Shown: positions 1 through 7,286 of the stretch, in pieces
How positions within the stretch are numbered: position 1 is the stretch's first letter
How the letters are laid out: the number at the start of each line of letters is the position of its first letter
Source: Candidatus Anammoxibacter sp.
GTDB lineage: Bacteria > Planctomycetota > Brocadiia > Brocadiales > Anammoxibacteraceae
Length of the DNA: 64,000 nt
Direction of reading: 5' to 3'
Assembly: GCA_021777105.1 (NCBI GenBank)
Contig: JAIQZQ010000095.1
Coordinates: forward strand, 1 to 64,000
Program-made: the position numbers and the translations under genes
The notes under the pieces: generated by a model
Told to the model about the DNA's origin: nothing
Seen by the model: only the letters and a program-made list of their open reading frames with translations
The model's database searches: none

Positions 1-87
1 GTGCTTAAGGAAGAATTTCCACCAGTTGCCTTTATCTAAGAGAATATCTTTTATTTTGATACCACTTACAATTTCCATTAACTGCAT
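1..87 (-). CDS. Partial transposase N-terminus, probably IS91-type
   Basis: This stretch is too short for the ORF track. Reading the minus strand from the ATG at 87 gives 29 open codons that run off the left edge, with a stretch reading IKIKDILLDKGNWWKFF. That pattern, a short lead-in followed by a W-W-K-F-type motif, resembles the start of IS91-like transposases, which usually continue into a zinc-binding domain. The zinc ligands that would settle the call lie outside the window. It is divergent from the secreted protein gene at 233. The family call is recognition from a short N-terminus only. Confidence 0.4.
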   Translation of the reverse strand, partial: MQLMEIVSGIKIKDILLDKGNWWKFFLKH

Positions 88-202
88 AGTATACAATTTT
101 AAAGCCGGAAGTTAAAGGTGTGTTGCCGAAGGCTTAATTTAGAGGTTTATTAAATTATTATTAATATGCTGGGTTCTCGGCTTATTAATATATGCGATAT
201 TT

Positions 203-225
203 TATAATTTATAAGTTAGAAGGAG
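203..225 (+). promoter_or_regulatory. Possible -10 box and strong ribosome binding site
   Basis: TATAAT at 203-208 lies about 25 bases upstream of the ATG at 233, but I see no convincing -35 box 16-18 bases before it. AGGAG at 221-225 is a good Shine-Dalgarno with 7-base spacing and fixes the start of the next gene. The rest of 88-202 shows no gene. Confidence 0.35.
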
Positions 226-232
226 CTACGCA

Positions 233-1804
233 ATGACAGCTTTTCGAATAAACGCAAATAACAGAATACGACTATTGATCCTGTTTACGGCAATGGCTTC
301 TGTTTCATTTTTTAGCGCCGGCGCTTTTGCCCAACTTGACGAAACATGGACTATAACCGTTAACGGCCAGTCGGTTCAGGTCAATCCGGATGGTTCTTTT
401 AAAATTTCAAACATTTCAGCGGCTGATCTGTTTGGCCCAGGAGGCCCCGGCACCCTTGCGGACTTTTTAAGCGACGATTTCCTTAGGGCTGTTGCCGTCA
501 GAACTTTTAACGGAGTTACGCAGTACGCGTTTAGCGAGCCGTTTCAGATTACAAACGGCGAGACTTTTGTTATAGGCCCAATGACATTCACTGATTTCCC
601 TCCGCCGTTTCCTGATTCGCTAAATATACAGGTTTCCGAGCCCGTTCTTGCCGAAATAGGACAAACTACACAATTGGCCGTAACCGGCATTTTAGCGGAC
701 GGAGGCGCAATTGATGTTACTTTACGCTCGAAATGGACGGTATACCGCACAAGCAACCCGGATATTGCAACGGTCGGACAAGACGGCCTTGTAACCGCGG
801 AAGGTCCAGGAACAGCCTTTATAACAGCTGTTAATGAGGGAGCTACTTCAGTGACAAAAATAACGGTTGTGCCCGGCGATCCCCTGACTACAATTGAAGG
901 TTTTGTCATGGCTGAGGACGGGACGCCTGTTGACGGCGCTGATGTAAATATACAGCCTATGGATTTATCAGCTGTAACCGGCTTTGACGGATCCTTTCAG
1001 ATTTCAGATGTTCCAACGGAACTGGGAGCGCTATCAGTTGATGTTACAAAATCTTCATCAGGCGGTTTACTTATTGGCGTCGGCTCTAGAGATATCACAA
1101 CATTTGCGCCGGGAATGGTTACCGACATCGGCATAATCACAATGAAACAGGTTCTTAACATCCTTCTTTTTGGAGACAGAGTAGGTGAACGTGGCATACT
1201 GGAAGGAAAGCTTGCATCTCTTGGCCATATCGTTGTCAACCAGGCGGTTTTGCCCACAGACATCTCGCTATTTGACGCCATCTGGCATGTAAGTTCCGAC
1301 ACCCCACTTAGTTCATCAGAACAATTGCGATTGGCTGATTTTGTAAGCTCCGGGAAAGGACTTTATTTAACCGGTGAAAAACCAGGGTGTTGCCAGAGTA
1401 TGAATGATACTGTTGAAACTTTATTAAACTTGATACTCATAGAGCCGGGTATCATTATTGGCGTTAATAGTTACCAAGTGCCGGGCCCATATCCTTTTAA
1501 CCAGAATGCAATGGACGGCGCAATAACCACGGATCCGAATAACATATCCTTTTGGTCGCCAATAGTTGCCGGAGGAATTGGAGGTCTTGGGCTCTTGCCG
1601 GATCGTAACATATTAGTCACTGGGGCCGTAGAGGGTAACGAAGTTCCTGTTGGCGGCGTATGGGATTGTAATGATCTTATAAGCGGAGCCGGCAGGGTAG
1701 TTCTTTTGATGGATGTCAACTGGTTCCCTAACGGCAACTCGGTATTTGAAATTATAGAAAATATCCAGAAATTTCTAAGCAAGGCCGGCGAGTGCGGTCC
1801 GTAG
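233..1804 (+). CDS. Secreted protein with Ig-like and carboxypeptidase-regulatory-like domains
   Basis: This is a 523-residue exported protein of unknown role. A hydrophobic signal peptide (about residues 12-33) ends with AFA before QLDE, a normal signal peptidase I site. Residues about 129-214 look like a bacterial Ig-like Big_2 domain (SNPDIATV followed by GLVTAEGPG is typical). Residues about 220-290 resemble a carboxypeptidase regulatory-like beta-sandwich (GFVMAEDGTPVDGADV). The C-terminal half (about 305-515) reads like a GATase1/ThuA-type alpha/beta fold (NILLFGDRVGERG, then GKGLYLTGEKPG), but I see no clear catalytic triad. There is no PEP-CTERM or LPXTG tail. The start is supported by AGGAG 7 bases upstream. 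It stands alone between a mobile element and a decayed toxin-antitoxin relic. Confidence 0.75.
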   Translation: MTAFRINANNRIRLLILFTAMASVSFFSAGAFAQLDETWTITVNGQSVQVNPDGSFKISNISAADLFGPGGPGTLADFLSDDFLRAVAVRTFNGVTQYAFSEPFQITNGETFVIGPMTFTDFPPPFPDSLNIQVSEPVLAEIGQTTQLAVTGILADGGAIDVTLRSKWTVYRTSNPDIATVGQDGLVTAEGPGTAFITAVNEGATSVTKITVVPGDPLTTIEGFVMAEDGTPVDGADVNIQPMDLSAVTGFDGSFQISDVPTELGALSVDVTKSSSGGLLIGVGSRDITTFAPGMVTDIGIITMKQVLNILLFGDRVGERGILEGKLASLGHIVVNQAVLPTDISLFDAIWHVSSDTPLSSSEQLRLADFVSSGKGLYLTGEKPGCCQSMNDTVETLLNLILIEPGIIIGVNSYQVPGPYPFNQNAMDGAITTDPNNISFWSPIVAGGIGGLGLLPDRNILVTGAVEGNEVPVGGVWDCNDLISGAGRVVLLMDVNWFPNGNSVFEIIENIQKFLSKAGECGP

Positions 1805-1830
1805 CCTTTATAAGTAAAAAGTATAAAGGC
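1804..1830 (+). other. Stem-loop at the 3' end of the secreted protein gene
   Basis: GCCTTTATA at 1804-1812 pairs perfectly with TATAAAGGC at 1822-1830 across a 9-base loop. An A-rich stretch, not a T-run, follows. It could stabilise an mRNA end but is not a classical intrinsic terminator. Confidence 0.3.
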
Positions 1831-1977
1831 AAAAGTAAAAAGGTTGGTAAAAATCCAGGATTTTTGACGAAATTTCAAAAACAATTTTCAAAGTATCCTG
1901 AAGGGCATAAATTATACTAGATGAGAATTGAGATTACTTGACGAGCAAGACACTTTAAAACAAAAAAACATGATTGA

Positions 1978-2091
1978 TTAAAGAAGGATATTGAAAATGG
2001 CCTGAAAGGTGAATCTACTCTGTTTGATATGGAAAAAATTATTAGCGAAGTAAATGAAGCGTGGACAAAACAACAATCCCTTAAAAATTGA
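1978..2091 (+). pseudogene. Relic of a ParD-type antitoxin gene
   Basis: An open stretch after an in-frame stop at 1975-1977 encodes 37 residues with no ATG at its head, ending at TGA 2089-2091. It contains GLKGESTLFDMEKIISEVNEAW, which resembles the C-terminal toxin-binding tail of ParD-like antitoxins (typically G-E-S-x-x-F-D-x-x-x-x-x-x-E). The N-terminal DNA-binding part is not readable in frame upstream, so the gene looks truncated or frameshifted. It overlaps the toxin relic by one base at TGATG, the coupling common in toxin-antitoxin pairs. The family call rests on a short stretch. Confidence 0.5.
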
Positions 2092-2156
2092 TGATGCGGA
2101 TTATTAAAAAACCATAGGCCAAAGCGGATCTTAAAGAAATTGGACTTTATAATTAA
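2091..2156 (+). pseudogene. Relic of a ParE/RelE-type toxin gene
   Basis: From the ATG at 2091 the frame reads MMRIIKKP, a TAG stop, then AKADLKEIGLYN and another stop. This matches the first strand and helix of ParE toxins (K-x-x-x-x-P-x-A-x-x-D-L-x-E-I). Only about 20 of the usual 90-100 codons remain, and the frame carries an internal stop. The nitrilase gene on the other strand begins 10 bases later, so the rest was lost. The position directly after the antitoxin relic supports the pairing. Confidence 0.5.
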
Positions 2157-2166
2157 TCTCTATTTT

Positions 2167-3261
2167 TTAACGCCGCGATTCCATATTCTCAAGATCGTTT
2201 ATCAGCGACTTTAATTTATCGTCATTTATATTGTATTTCTTTGCTAACTCTTTGAGTTTTGCTATATCGCCGGCCCTTTCTTCGCCGGTATCTTTTATAG
2301 GTTTTGGGCCGGTGGGCGTCCATCTGTTTTCAGCAATGTTTAGGCTTAGTATGTCCCATCTGGCATAGTGGCCCATTGTGTCAAAATAGGCCTTTGCCAT
2401 CATACGCTCATCCATATCAATCTCAGCGCAGATTATATCCTCTTTATTAAACACCGGTTCCCGCACAAACACCCCTGCTGGGTTTACTACGCATGCGCCG
2501 CCTACCCCGAGGTTGTATTGCATTTCGCTCTTTAGATTATCAGGGACTTCTTCCGGCGGCAAATATCCGCTTGAGCTAATCACAAACGTTTGAGTTTCAA
2601 TTGCGTGCTGCCTTATTGCCGGCTCAATGTCGCATGATCTTGCTCCGGGCTCAGCCGTTTTATCTCCCCCGTGTTTTTCCATACGCCACCATCCCGGCCA
2701 GACAGCGCAATGTATCTCCTCCCCTTTTACCGCCATTGCGTACCTCAAAAGGGTCATGTGGTGTTCGTAACAAATCGCTCCGCCGATGCGGCCTATATCC
2801 GTGTCAAACACGGCAATATCCGAAGCGTCGCCCATGCCCCAATACACCCGCTCGGAATGCGTGGGCATTATCTTCCTGTGCTTGCCGAGTATTATCCCGT
2901 CGTTATTTATAAATAGAAGTGTGTTATACAATGTGCCGCTGCCCGTAATGTCGCTAAGCTCGTTGCAACCAATAACGCAAATCAGATCCGCCGCTTTGGC
3001 CGCGTCCGCCAATATCTCAGTATCTTCTCCTGGTATCCTGATAGCGTTTTTCTGCATCTCAAATATCAGCTCCGTAGACCTGCGAACTGACACGCAGCCC
3101 CGCCAATACGGAAACGCGGCAATAAATGTTTCAGGAAACACTAAAAGTTGAACCCCTTTTTTGCCCGCCTCCCCAATAACCTTGCAGGCCTTTTCAACAG
3201 TCCCCTTTTTGTCCAGAAATTTTGGCGCAACTTGCGCGACACCTACTTTGATTTTGCTCAT
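2167..3261 (-). CDS. Nitrilase-family carbon-nitrogen hydrolase
   Basis: This 364-residue cytosolic enzyme belongs to the nitrilase superfamily, which hydrolyses C-N bonds of nitriles or amides through a Glu-Lys-Cys triad. The triad is visible: Glu44 in FPETF, Lys130 in KHRKIMPT and Cys164 in GAICYEHHM. The H-R-K-x-x-P-T context and the long C-terminus after the core favour the nitrilase branch over omega-amidase or NAD synthetase types. The substrate cannot be read from sequence. The ATG start at 3261 gives a normal beginning (MSKIKVGVAQVAP). No related partner lies next to it, so it looks like an isolated acquisition. Confidence 0.85.
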   Translation of the reverse strand: MSKIKVGVAQVAPKFLDKKGTVEKACKVIGEAGKKGVQLLVFPETFIAAFPYWRGCVSVRRSTELIFEMQKNAIRIPGEDTEILADAAKAADLICVIGCNELSDITGSGTLYNTLLFINNDGIILGKHRKIMPTHSERVYWGMGDASDIAVFDTDIGRIGGAICYEHHMTLLRYAMAVKGEEIHCAVWPGWWRMEKHGGDKTAEPGARSCDIEPAIRQHAIETQTFVISSSGYLPPEEVPDNLKSEMQYNLGVGGACVVNPAGVFVREPVFNKEDIICAEIDMDERMMAKAYFDTMGHYARWDILSLNIAENRWTPTGPKPIKDTGEERAGDIAKLKELAKKYNINDDKLKSLINDLENMESRR

Positions 3262-3302
3262 TTTAATATGACCTAAATTGAGTGATTCTAAAATTTATAT
3301 AA

Positions 3303-3367
3303 ATAGTGGCACAGGCATCCTTGCCTGTGTTTCAATTGATCACAGGCAAGGATGCCTGTGCCACTAT
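3303..3367. repeat. Perfect 27-bp palindromic element, copy 1
   Basis: The arm at 3303-3329 is perfectly complementary to 3341-3367 with an 11-base loop. The core is GTGGCACAGGCATCC. It lies in the gap after the 3' ends of the nitrilase-NACHT region, on the downstream side of the NACHT gene. The same family recurs at 5842-5907 in the opposite orientation, judged from the asymmetric loop. It is probably a REP/MITE-like mobile palindrome. Confidence 0.85.
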
Positions 3368-3456
3368 CAATCACCCTATAGGTGATTTTAAAGTATTTAT
3401 ATTTCTTATTTCTACAATAGTTTAAGGGAGTTTAGATTAAAGAATAGCTCTATTCA

Positions 3457-5811
3457 TCATAACCATTTATAGCTCTGTAACAATTTTTCCCATCCGTCCC
3501 GGTATTCAAGTTTCTGAATTAGCTCCTTTGTTTTCGGTTTCATCTCTTTTTTCAGGATTGAAACCGTTTTGCTGAACTCCTTATTACCTTCAGCCGCTAT
3601 TTCAAACCACAAAAGTATGGCAAAAAACAATCTAATCTCTATTCCATCAGGCAATGGAACGCTGCGAATCCATTTTAAAATATCATCATATGCCGGGTCG
3701 TGTTTTTCATCAAGCAATTGTGAAGCATAAGCAGCTTTTTCATAAAATGCATCCTCTTTTTTAAATCTTTCATGAAACTCCTTAACAGCCTTGTCCCGTT
3801 TGCAATCAACCGCCATTAAAAGCAGATCGCAATGCCTAAGGTCTTCATCATCGTAAAACTCCATTATAGTTTCATATGCTTCCGGCTTGCCTGTTGCTGT
3901 TGCAAGATCTGTTATTTCGTAATTCGGGAATTGGCGGGTTTTTATTTTTTTTAGGTATTTTTCCCATATTTGGCCCTGGTCTTTGCGCGCATTAATATCT
4001 TGGTAAATTGAAATAAAACTGAACGTGTTTATCAAACATAATTGAAGGTATCTCATGTATATCATGTCTCTCATGTATCTCAGGTCTATCATGTCTCTCA
4101 GGTATCTCAGGTCTCCCAGATAACTCATGTCTATCATGTCTATCATTTCTATCATGTCTCTCATGTCTCTCATGTCTTTCAGGTATCTCATGTCTCTCAT
4201 GTCTCTTAAATCTGATTTCTTATAAAAATGAAAAACCGGAAACATTTTGTAAAAATCCAGCACGGGTTTTATAGCTTCAACAAAGAAACGCTTACGTATT
4301 TCAGTGCCGCAAGGTGGCTGGCCCTGCAATGCTTTTAAAACAGTTTGTTTGCGTCCACCTTTCCAAAGCTCTTCAAGGAAACGTCCGGCTTCATTCATTA
4401 GAGATAGGGCCATAATGAACACCTCTTCCCAATCGTTTGAATTTTTGCGTTTTTTTAGAGCTTTCATAGCAAGCTGTTCGTCTTTTGAGATATATTCAGC
4501 GGCAAGAAATTCCTGTAAGGTCAAGTGCGAGAATGAGATCCACCCTTCGGCCTGCTCTGTCAGCAGGCCGGAAGTCTCTTCTATCTGTTTGATTGATTTG
4601 CCGGCGTCTTCATACTCTTGCCCAAGCCTGTCCATTTCGTTTTTAAAGAAATCTACAGCATCCTTTTTGGGGAAAATCTTCAACCCTTTTTCAAGAAACG
4701 TCCAGGCCATCTTTGCCAACAGGCGTCGCAGGCTCTGGTAGACCATCTTTTCAATATACAGTTTGGGGGCAAGCCCCTGATCTACCCTCCAATCTTTTAT
4801 TAACAGGTCGATTATCTTGTCGTAAGTGTCTACGCGCGAGTCAGGTATGTCAAGGTTTCGCTCCAGCGTCATGCAAATGAAAGCGCAAAGTAAAGGTGTG
4901 CGCCCAAGCTCGTTTATGCCATGGTTTGATTCAAAACTCTTCTTTAATTCGTTTTGCATATCCAGCCGGTCAAAAAACCAGTTTTCAATAAAGGCCGTCA
5001 TCTCTTCCGTTGTAAAATTGTCAATTACCATAATCCTGAAACCGTCAAAAACATCTTTTTCGTCAAAAGCCGCAGGTCGGCTTGTTATTAAAAACAAGTT
5101 GTTGGAAAATTTTTTAACAAACTGTTTTAATTTTTCGCGAAGTTTTGAGCGGAGTTCGGGTCTTGCTTCGTCAAATGCGTCAAACGCTATAAACCCCTTG
5201 CCATTTTTTAAAATAAATTTTAAAAAAGGCAAGGCCAAGCCCTCATCAATTCCCTGCTCGGCAAGATATATTGAAATTAGCCGGTCAATATCATAGTCGG
5301 CTCTGGGTCCGACACTCTTTAATATATCCTTAAATGGAAGAAAAAGCGGAAGGGTTGACGATAATGAAGGGTTATCCTTAAAACCATTCTCTATAAAACG
5401 TTTAACCAGAAAACGGCTGAACGTTGTCTTGCCAAAGCCGGGGCCTCCTAATGCCACTGCGTGTTTGCATTTTATAAAGGCGTCAACAGCGTTTAACTGG
5501 TCGCCGGACTCTTTCTCTTCGTTGAATTTTGCTATAAGTTCCTCAATATCTTCAGGTTTGCTTTTTTTCAGAATTGCGGGGTCGATATCAAATTTTTCAG
5601 GATATATTCTGGTGTTGATGTAGAGCTGTGTAAGGGGCATCTCCCGGGCCATTTTTAGAATGCGCACGGTGGAAACGGATTTGTAGATATTTTTGTAAAC
5701 ATCTATAAGATTTTGCTCAATCTCTTTTTTTGAAAGATTTAAGTCTGGATTCTGTTTCGCCAATCCTGTGGCAACTTGTGAAATGGTGTGTTCTATTGCA
5801 AAAGACGGCAT
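3457..5811 (-). CDS. NACHT-domain STAND NTPase, candidate phage-defence protein
   Basis: This is a 784-residue NACHT P-loop ATPase. Walker A is GGPGFGKTT (122-130), Walker B is GFIAFDAFDE (206-215), and the sensor-1-like motif is LITSRPAAF (241-249). FSHLTLQEFLAAEYI after the ATPase core is the usual NACHT winged-helix signature. A short helical N-terminus (1-110) has no recognisable effector domain. Residues about 534-590 are a run of about 19 tripeptides (RDM, IDM, RYL and similar), followed by a helical C-terminus that may be the sensor. Bacterial NACHT proteins are known to act as NLR-like antiphage sensors. That role here is inferred from family. The ATG start and the fold length fit. 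Palindromic elements flank the gene on both sides. Confidence 0.85.
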   Translation of the reverse strand: MPSFAIEHTISQVATGLAKQNPDLNLSKKEIEQNLIDVYKNIYKSVSTVRILKMAREMPLTQLYINTRIYPEKFDIDPAILKKSKPEDIEELIAKFNEEKESGDQLNAVDAFIKCKHAVALGGPGFGKTTFSRFLVKRFIENGFKDNPSLSSTLPLFLPFKDILKSVGPRADYDIDRLISIYLAEQGIDEGLALPFLKFILKNGKGFIAFDAFDEARPELRSKLREKLKQFVKKFSNNLFLITSRPAAFDEKDVFDGFRIMVIDNFTTEEMTAFIENWFFDRLDMQNELKKSFESNHGINELGRTPLLCAFICMTLERNLDIPDSRVDTYDKIIDLLIKDWRVDQGLAPKLYIEKMVYQSLRRLLAKMAWTFLEKGLKIFPKKDAVDFFKNEMDRLGQEYEDAGKSIKQIEETSGLLTEQAEGWISFSHLTLQEFLAAEYISKDEQLAMKALKKRKNSNDWEEVFIMALSLMNEAGRFLEELWKGGRKQTVLKALQGQPPCGTEIRKRFFVEAIKPVLDFYKMFPVFHFYKKSDLRDMRDMRYLKDMRDMRDMIEMIDMIDMSYLGDLRYLRDMIDLRYMRDMIYMRYLQLCLINTFSFISIYQDINARKDQGQIWEKYLKKIKTRQFPNYEITDLATATGKPEAYETIMEFYDDEDLRHCDLLLMAVDCKRDKAVKEFHERFKKEDAFYEKAAYASQLLDEKHDPAYDDILKWIRSVPLPDGIEIRLFFAILLWFEIAAEGNKEFSKTVSILKKEMKPKTKELIQKLEYRDGWEKLLQSYKWL
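4047..4209. repeat. In-frame 9-bp tandem repeat inside the NACHT gene
   Basis: About 18 imperfect 9-bp units such as CTCATGTCT, ATCATGTCT and CTCAGGTAT run head to tail (plus-strand reading). Because the unit is three codons, copy-number change keeps the frame and only adds or removes tripeptides from residues about 534-590. Unit variants are interspersed, as expected from slippage and recombination. Confidence 0.85.
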
Positions 5812-5841
5812 TGGTTATGCTGCTCCATTTTTTTGTTTTAA

Positions 5842-5907
5842 ATAAGTGGCACAGGCATACAGCCTTTGGTCAATTGAAACACAGGCAAGGATGCCTGTGC
5901 CACTATT
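5842..5907. repeat. Palindromic element, copy 2 (inverted, decayed left arm)
   Basis: The right arm (CACAGGCAAGGATGCCTGTGCCACTATTT) is identical in core to copy 1. The left arm keeps AAGTGGCACAGGCAT and then diverges. The loop reads TCAATTGAAA here against TTTCAATTGA in copy 1, so the two copies face opposite ways. It sits just upstream of the NACHT start codon. Confidence 0.8.
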
Positions 5908-5944
5908 TATACGAATTTTCAAAATTATTCAATTTTGGCGTTAA

Positions 5945-6385
5945 TTAAATATACGCGCGAAGCGGAATAGGTTCGTCTGTTAAACCCTGTTTTAAATCCT
6001 GCTTTAAATATACTTCATCAAGGCCGGCCCATAACTCTTTAATTATCGCTATTGAGTATTTAGGGCCGTCTTTTGGGTAGTATCTGTAGAGTAGTTTTGC
6101 GGCGTTGTCATAATCCTCCGCTTTCAAATAACAAGAAATTGCGCTAATAAGGTTGATGTGCATTTTGTCGCATTTTGCTTCCCGCTCAAGAATTGCGGCA
6201 ATGTTAACTTCAAGGTCGCCGGCCTGGCTGTAAAGAAAAATCATATCTTTACGGATTTCTGTTCTGCGTTCACTGTTATTGCCTGGATTTAGCGACTCAT
6301 GTTCCGCAAGCTCGGCTTTGCAAAGAATATCGCTCTTTATTTTTTGCATCTTGTGCCGTTCAGTTGTCAATTTGATTTTTTTCAT
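5945..6385 (-). CDS. Hypothetical helical protein, coupled to the 6387 gene
   Basis: I do not recognise this 146-residue protein. It is charged and helical. A stretch (NLISAISCYLKAEDYDNAAKLLYRYY) has the spacing of a TPR-like helix pair, which would suit protein-protein contact. There is no signal peptide or membrane segment. Its ATG lies one base after the stop of the upstream gene at 6387, so the two are very likely translationally coupled and function together. The NACHT gene follows 133 bases downstream on the same strand, past palindromic copy 2, so it may or may not share the transcript. Confidence 0.6.
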   Translation of the reverse strand: MKKIKLTTERHKMQKIKSDILCKAELAEHESLNPGNNSERRTEIRKDMIFLYSQAGDLEVNIAAILEREAKCDKMHINLISAISCYLKAEDYDNAAKLLYRYYPKDGPKYSIAIIKELWAGLDEVYLKQDLKQGLTDEPIPLRAYI

Positions 6386-6386
6386 T

Positions 6387-6932
6387 TCAAATTCCAGGTA
6401 TATATTTAAGTATGGATTTTTTGTTTTTAAAATGGGTTACGGAGACGTATCCGTCTACCCTGGCAATTTCTCCATTATAATATGGGCTCTTTTTTAATTG
6501 TATCTCTTTTTTCCTGACGCGCGTTTTGGCGGTTTCTTTGGATTTGTATAATCCGGATACTTCTAAAAGGGTCTCCCCTTCGTCTCCTATCCAGTAATCG
6601 GCTCTATCTCCAAATTTGGCTCGTTCGCCTATTTTAATGCCGGTTATTTCAGGGAATATAATATGTGCGCCTCCTAATGCGGCTAACTCAGTTTCAACAT
6701 GCTCTTCAATGGAAGTTTCCGGCGGAATAGGTTTTTCATCGCTCCAGCTCAAATTTAGGACATTTTTGTCCTCTTTCCCTGAAGGTTTAATCCATTTAAA
6801 ATCAAGCTTGCAGCTCTTTTTGCCTGATTCGGCAAACTCTGCGCATCTTCTTATGGTTGGGATAAGGAACATTTCGCCCGCGCTTCTGCCGCGATAGTTC
6901 TTTTTTATGCTTTTTAGTTCAAAGGTTTTCAA
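6387..6932 (-). CDS. Hypothetical protein, possible PD-(D/E)XK-type nuclease fold
   Basis: I do not recognise this 181-residue protein with confidence. The middle reads ADYWIGDEGETLLEVSG and later KTRVRKKEIQLKK. An acidic residue before a strand, then E-V-S and a downstream lysine cluster, loosely fits the PD-(D/E)XK nuclease core, but I cannot confirm the active site. The start in the track is TTG at 6932 with no clear Shine-Dalgarno. An internal ATG at residue 22 is possible. It heads a tight pair with the 146-residue protein, upstream of the NACHT gene. Confidence 0.55.
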   Translation of the reverse strand: MKTFELKSIKKNYRGRSAGEMFLIPTIRRCAEFAESGKKSCKLDFKWIKPSGKEDKNVLNLSWSDEKPIPPETSIEEHVETELAALGGAHIIFPEITGIKIGERAKFGDRADYWIGDEGETLLEVSGLYKSKETAKTRVRKKEIQLKKSPYYNGEIARVDGYVSVTHFKNKKSILKYIPGI

Positions 6933-6946
6933 TTTTTTATTATTTA

Positions 6947-7040
6947 ACCCTTTTCAGGGTAAATTGGGGGTTGTTGTTCGTTACCCAGGGTGGCGCTGTC
7001 GCTTACCTTGGGCTAGTATATTTTTGCCTTTTCAGGGCGT
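6947..7040. repeat. REP-like palindrome block, RAYT-associated type
   Basis: The block reads as palindromes in series: CCCTTTTCAGGGT, then ACCCAGGGTGGCGCTGTCGC running into ACCTTGGGCT, then GCCTTTTCAGGGCG. It is a divergent copy of the repeat set that surrounds the Y1 transposase at 47.5-48.6 kb, without a transposase here. It fills part of the 354-base gap between 6932 and 7287. Confidence 0.7.
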
Positions 7041-7061
7041 TTTAGTTGAATATTCATTTTT

Positions 7062-7201
7062 AATACTGTTTAGTAATTATTGTATTAAAGATTGTGTCTA
7101 TTTCAATTGTTGAATTTGAGGCGGAGCCTCTTGGGACATTGCGTTACAAGGCGGGAGCCTTGTAACGAGTCGTCGAAATACTGTTTAGTAATTATTGTAT
7201 T
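7062..7201. repeat. 25-bp direct repeats flanking two small palindromes
   Basis: AATACTGTTTAGTAATTATTGTATT occurs exactly at 7062-7086 and again at 7177-7201. The 90 bases between them hold GAGGCGGAGCCTC and CGTTACAAGGCGGGAGCCTTGTAACG, both palindromes. The layout is that of a small palindromic element with a duplicated flank. The remaining bases up to 7286 show nothing I can name. Confidence 0.75.
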
Positions 7202-7286
7202 TTGGTTTCGTATGTGTCGATTATGAAGTTATGATTCATTAGGGGAATCCTCTTTTGGTTAGGAATTAAATATTTCTAATCCAACG

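Noticed and set aside
544-1884. Several minus-strand ORFs of 100-137 residues across the secreted protein gene
   Set aside because: They are antisense shadows of a gene with signal peptide and domain matches; none has a ribosome site or recognisable content.
2601-3151. Three plus-strand ORFs opposite the nitrilase
   Set aside because: The minus-strand reading has the full Glu-Lys-Cys triad, so the plus-strand ORFs are shadows.
3303-3367. Palindrome read as an intrinsic terminator between converging or tandem minus-strand genes
   Set aside because: There is no T-run on either side, and the same sequence recurs at 5842-5907 upstream of a gene, so a mobile repeat is the better reading.
4047-4209. 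Looks at first like a CRISPR-type or non-coding satellite array
   Set aside because: Units are only 9 bp with no spacers, and the array is in frame inside the NACHT gene.
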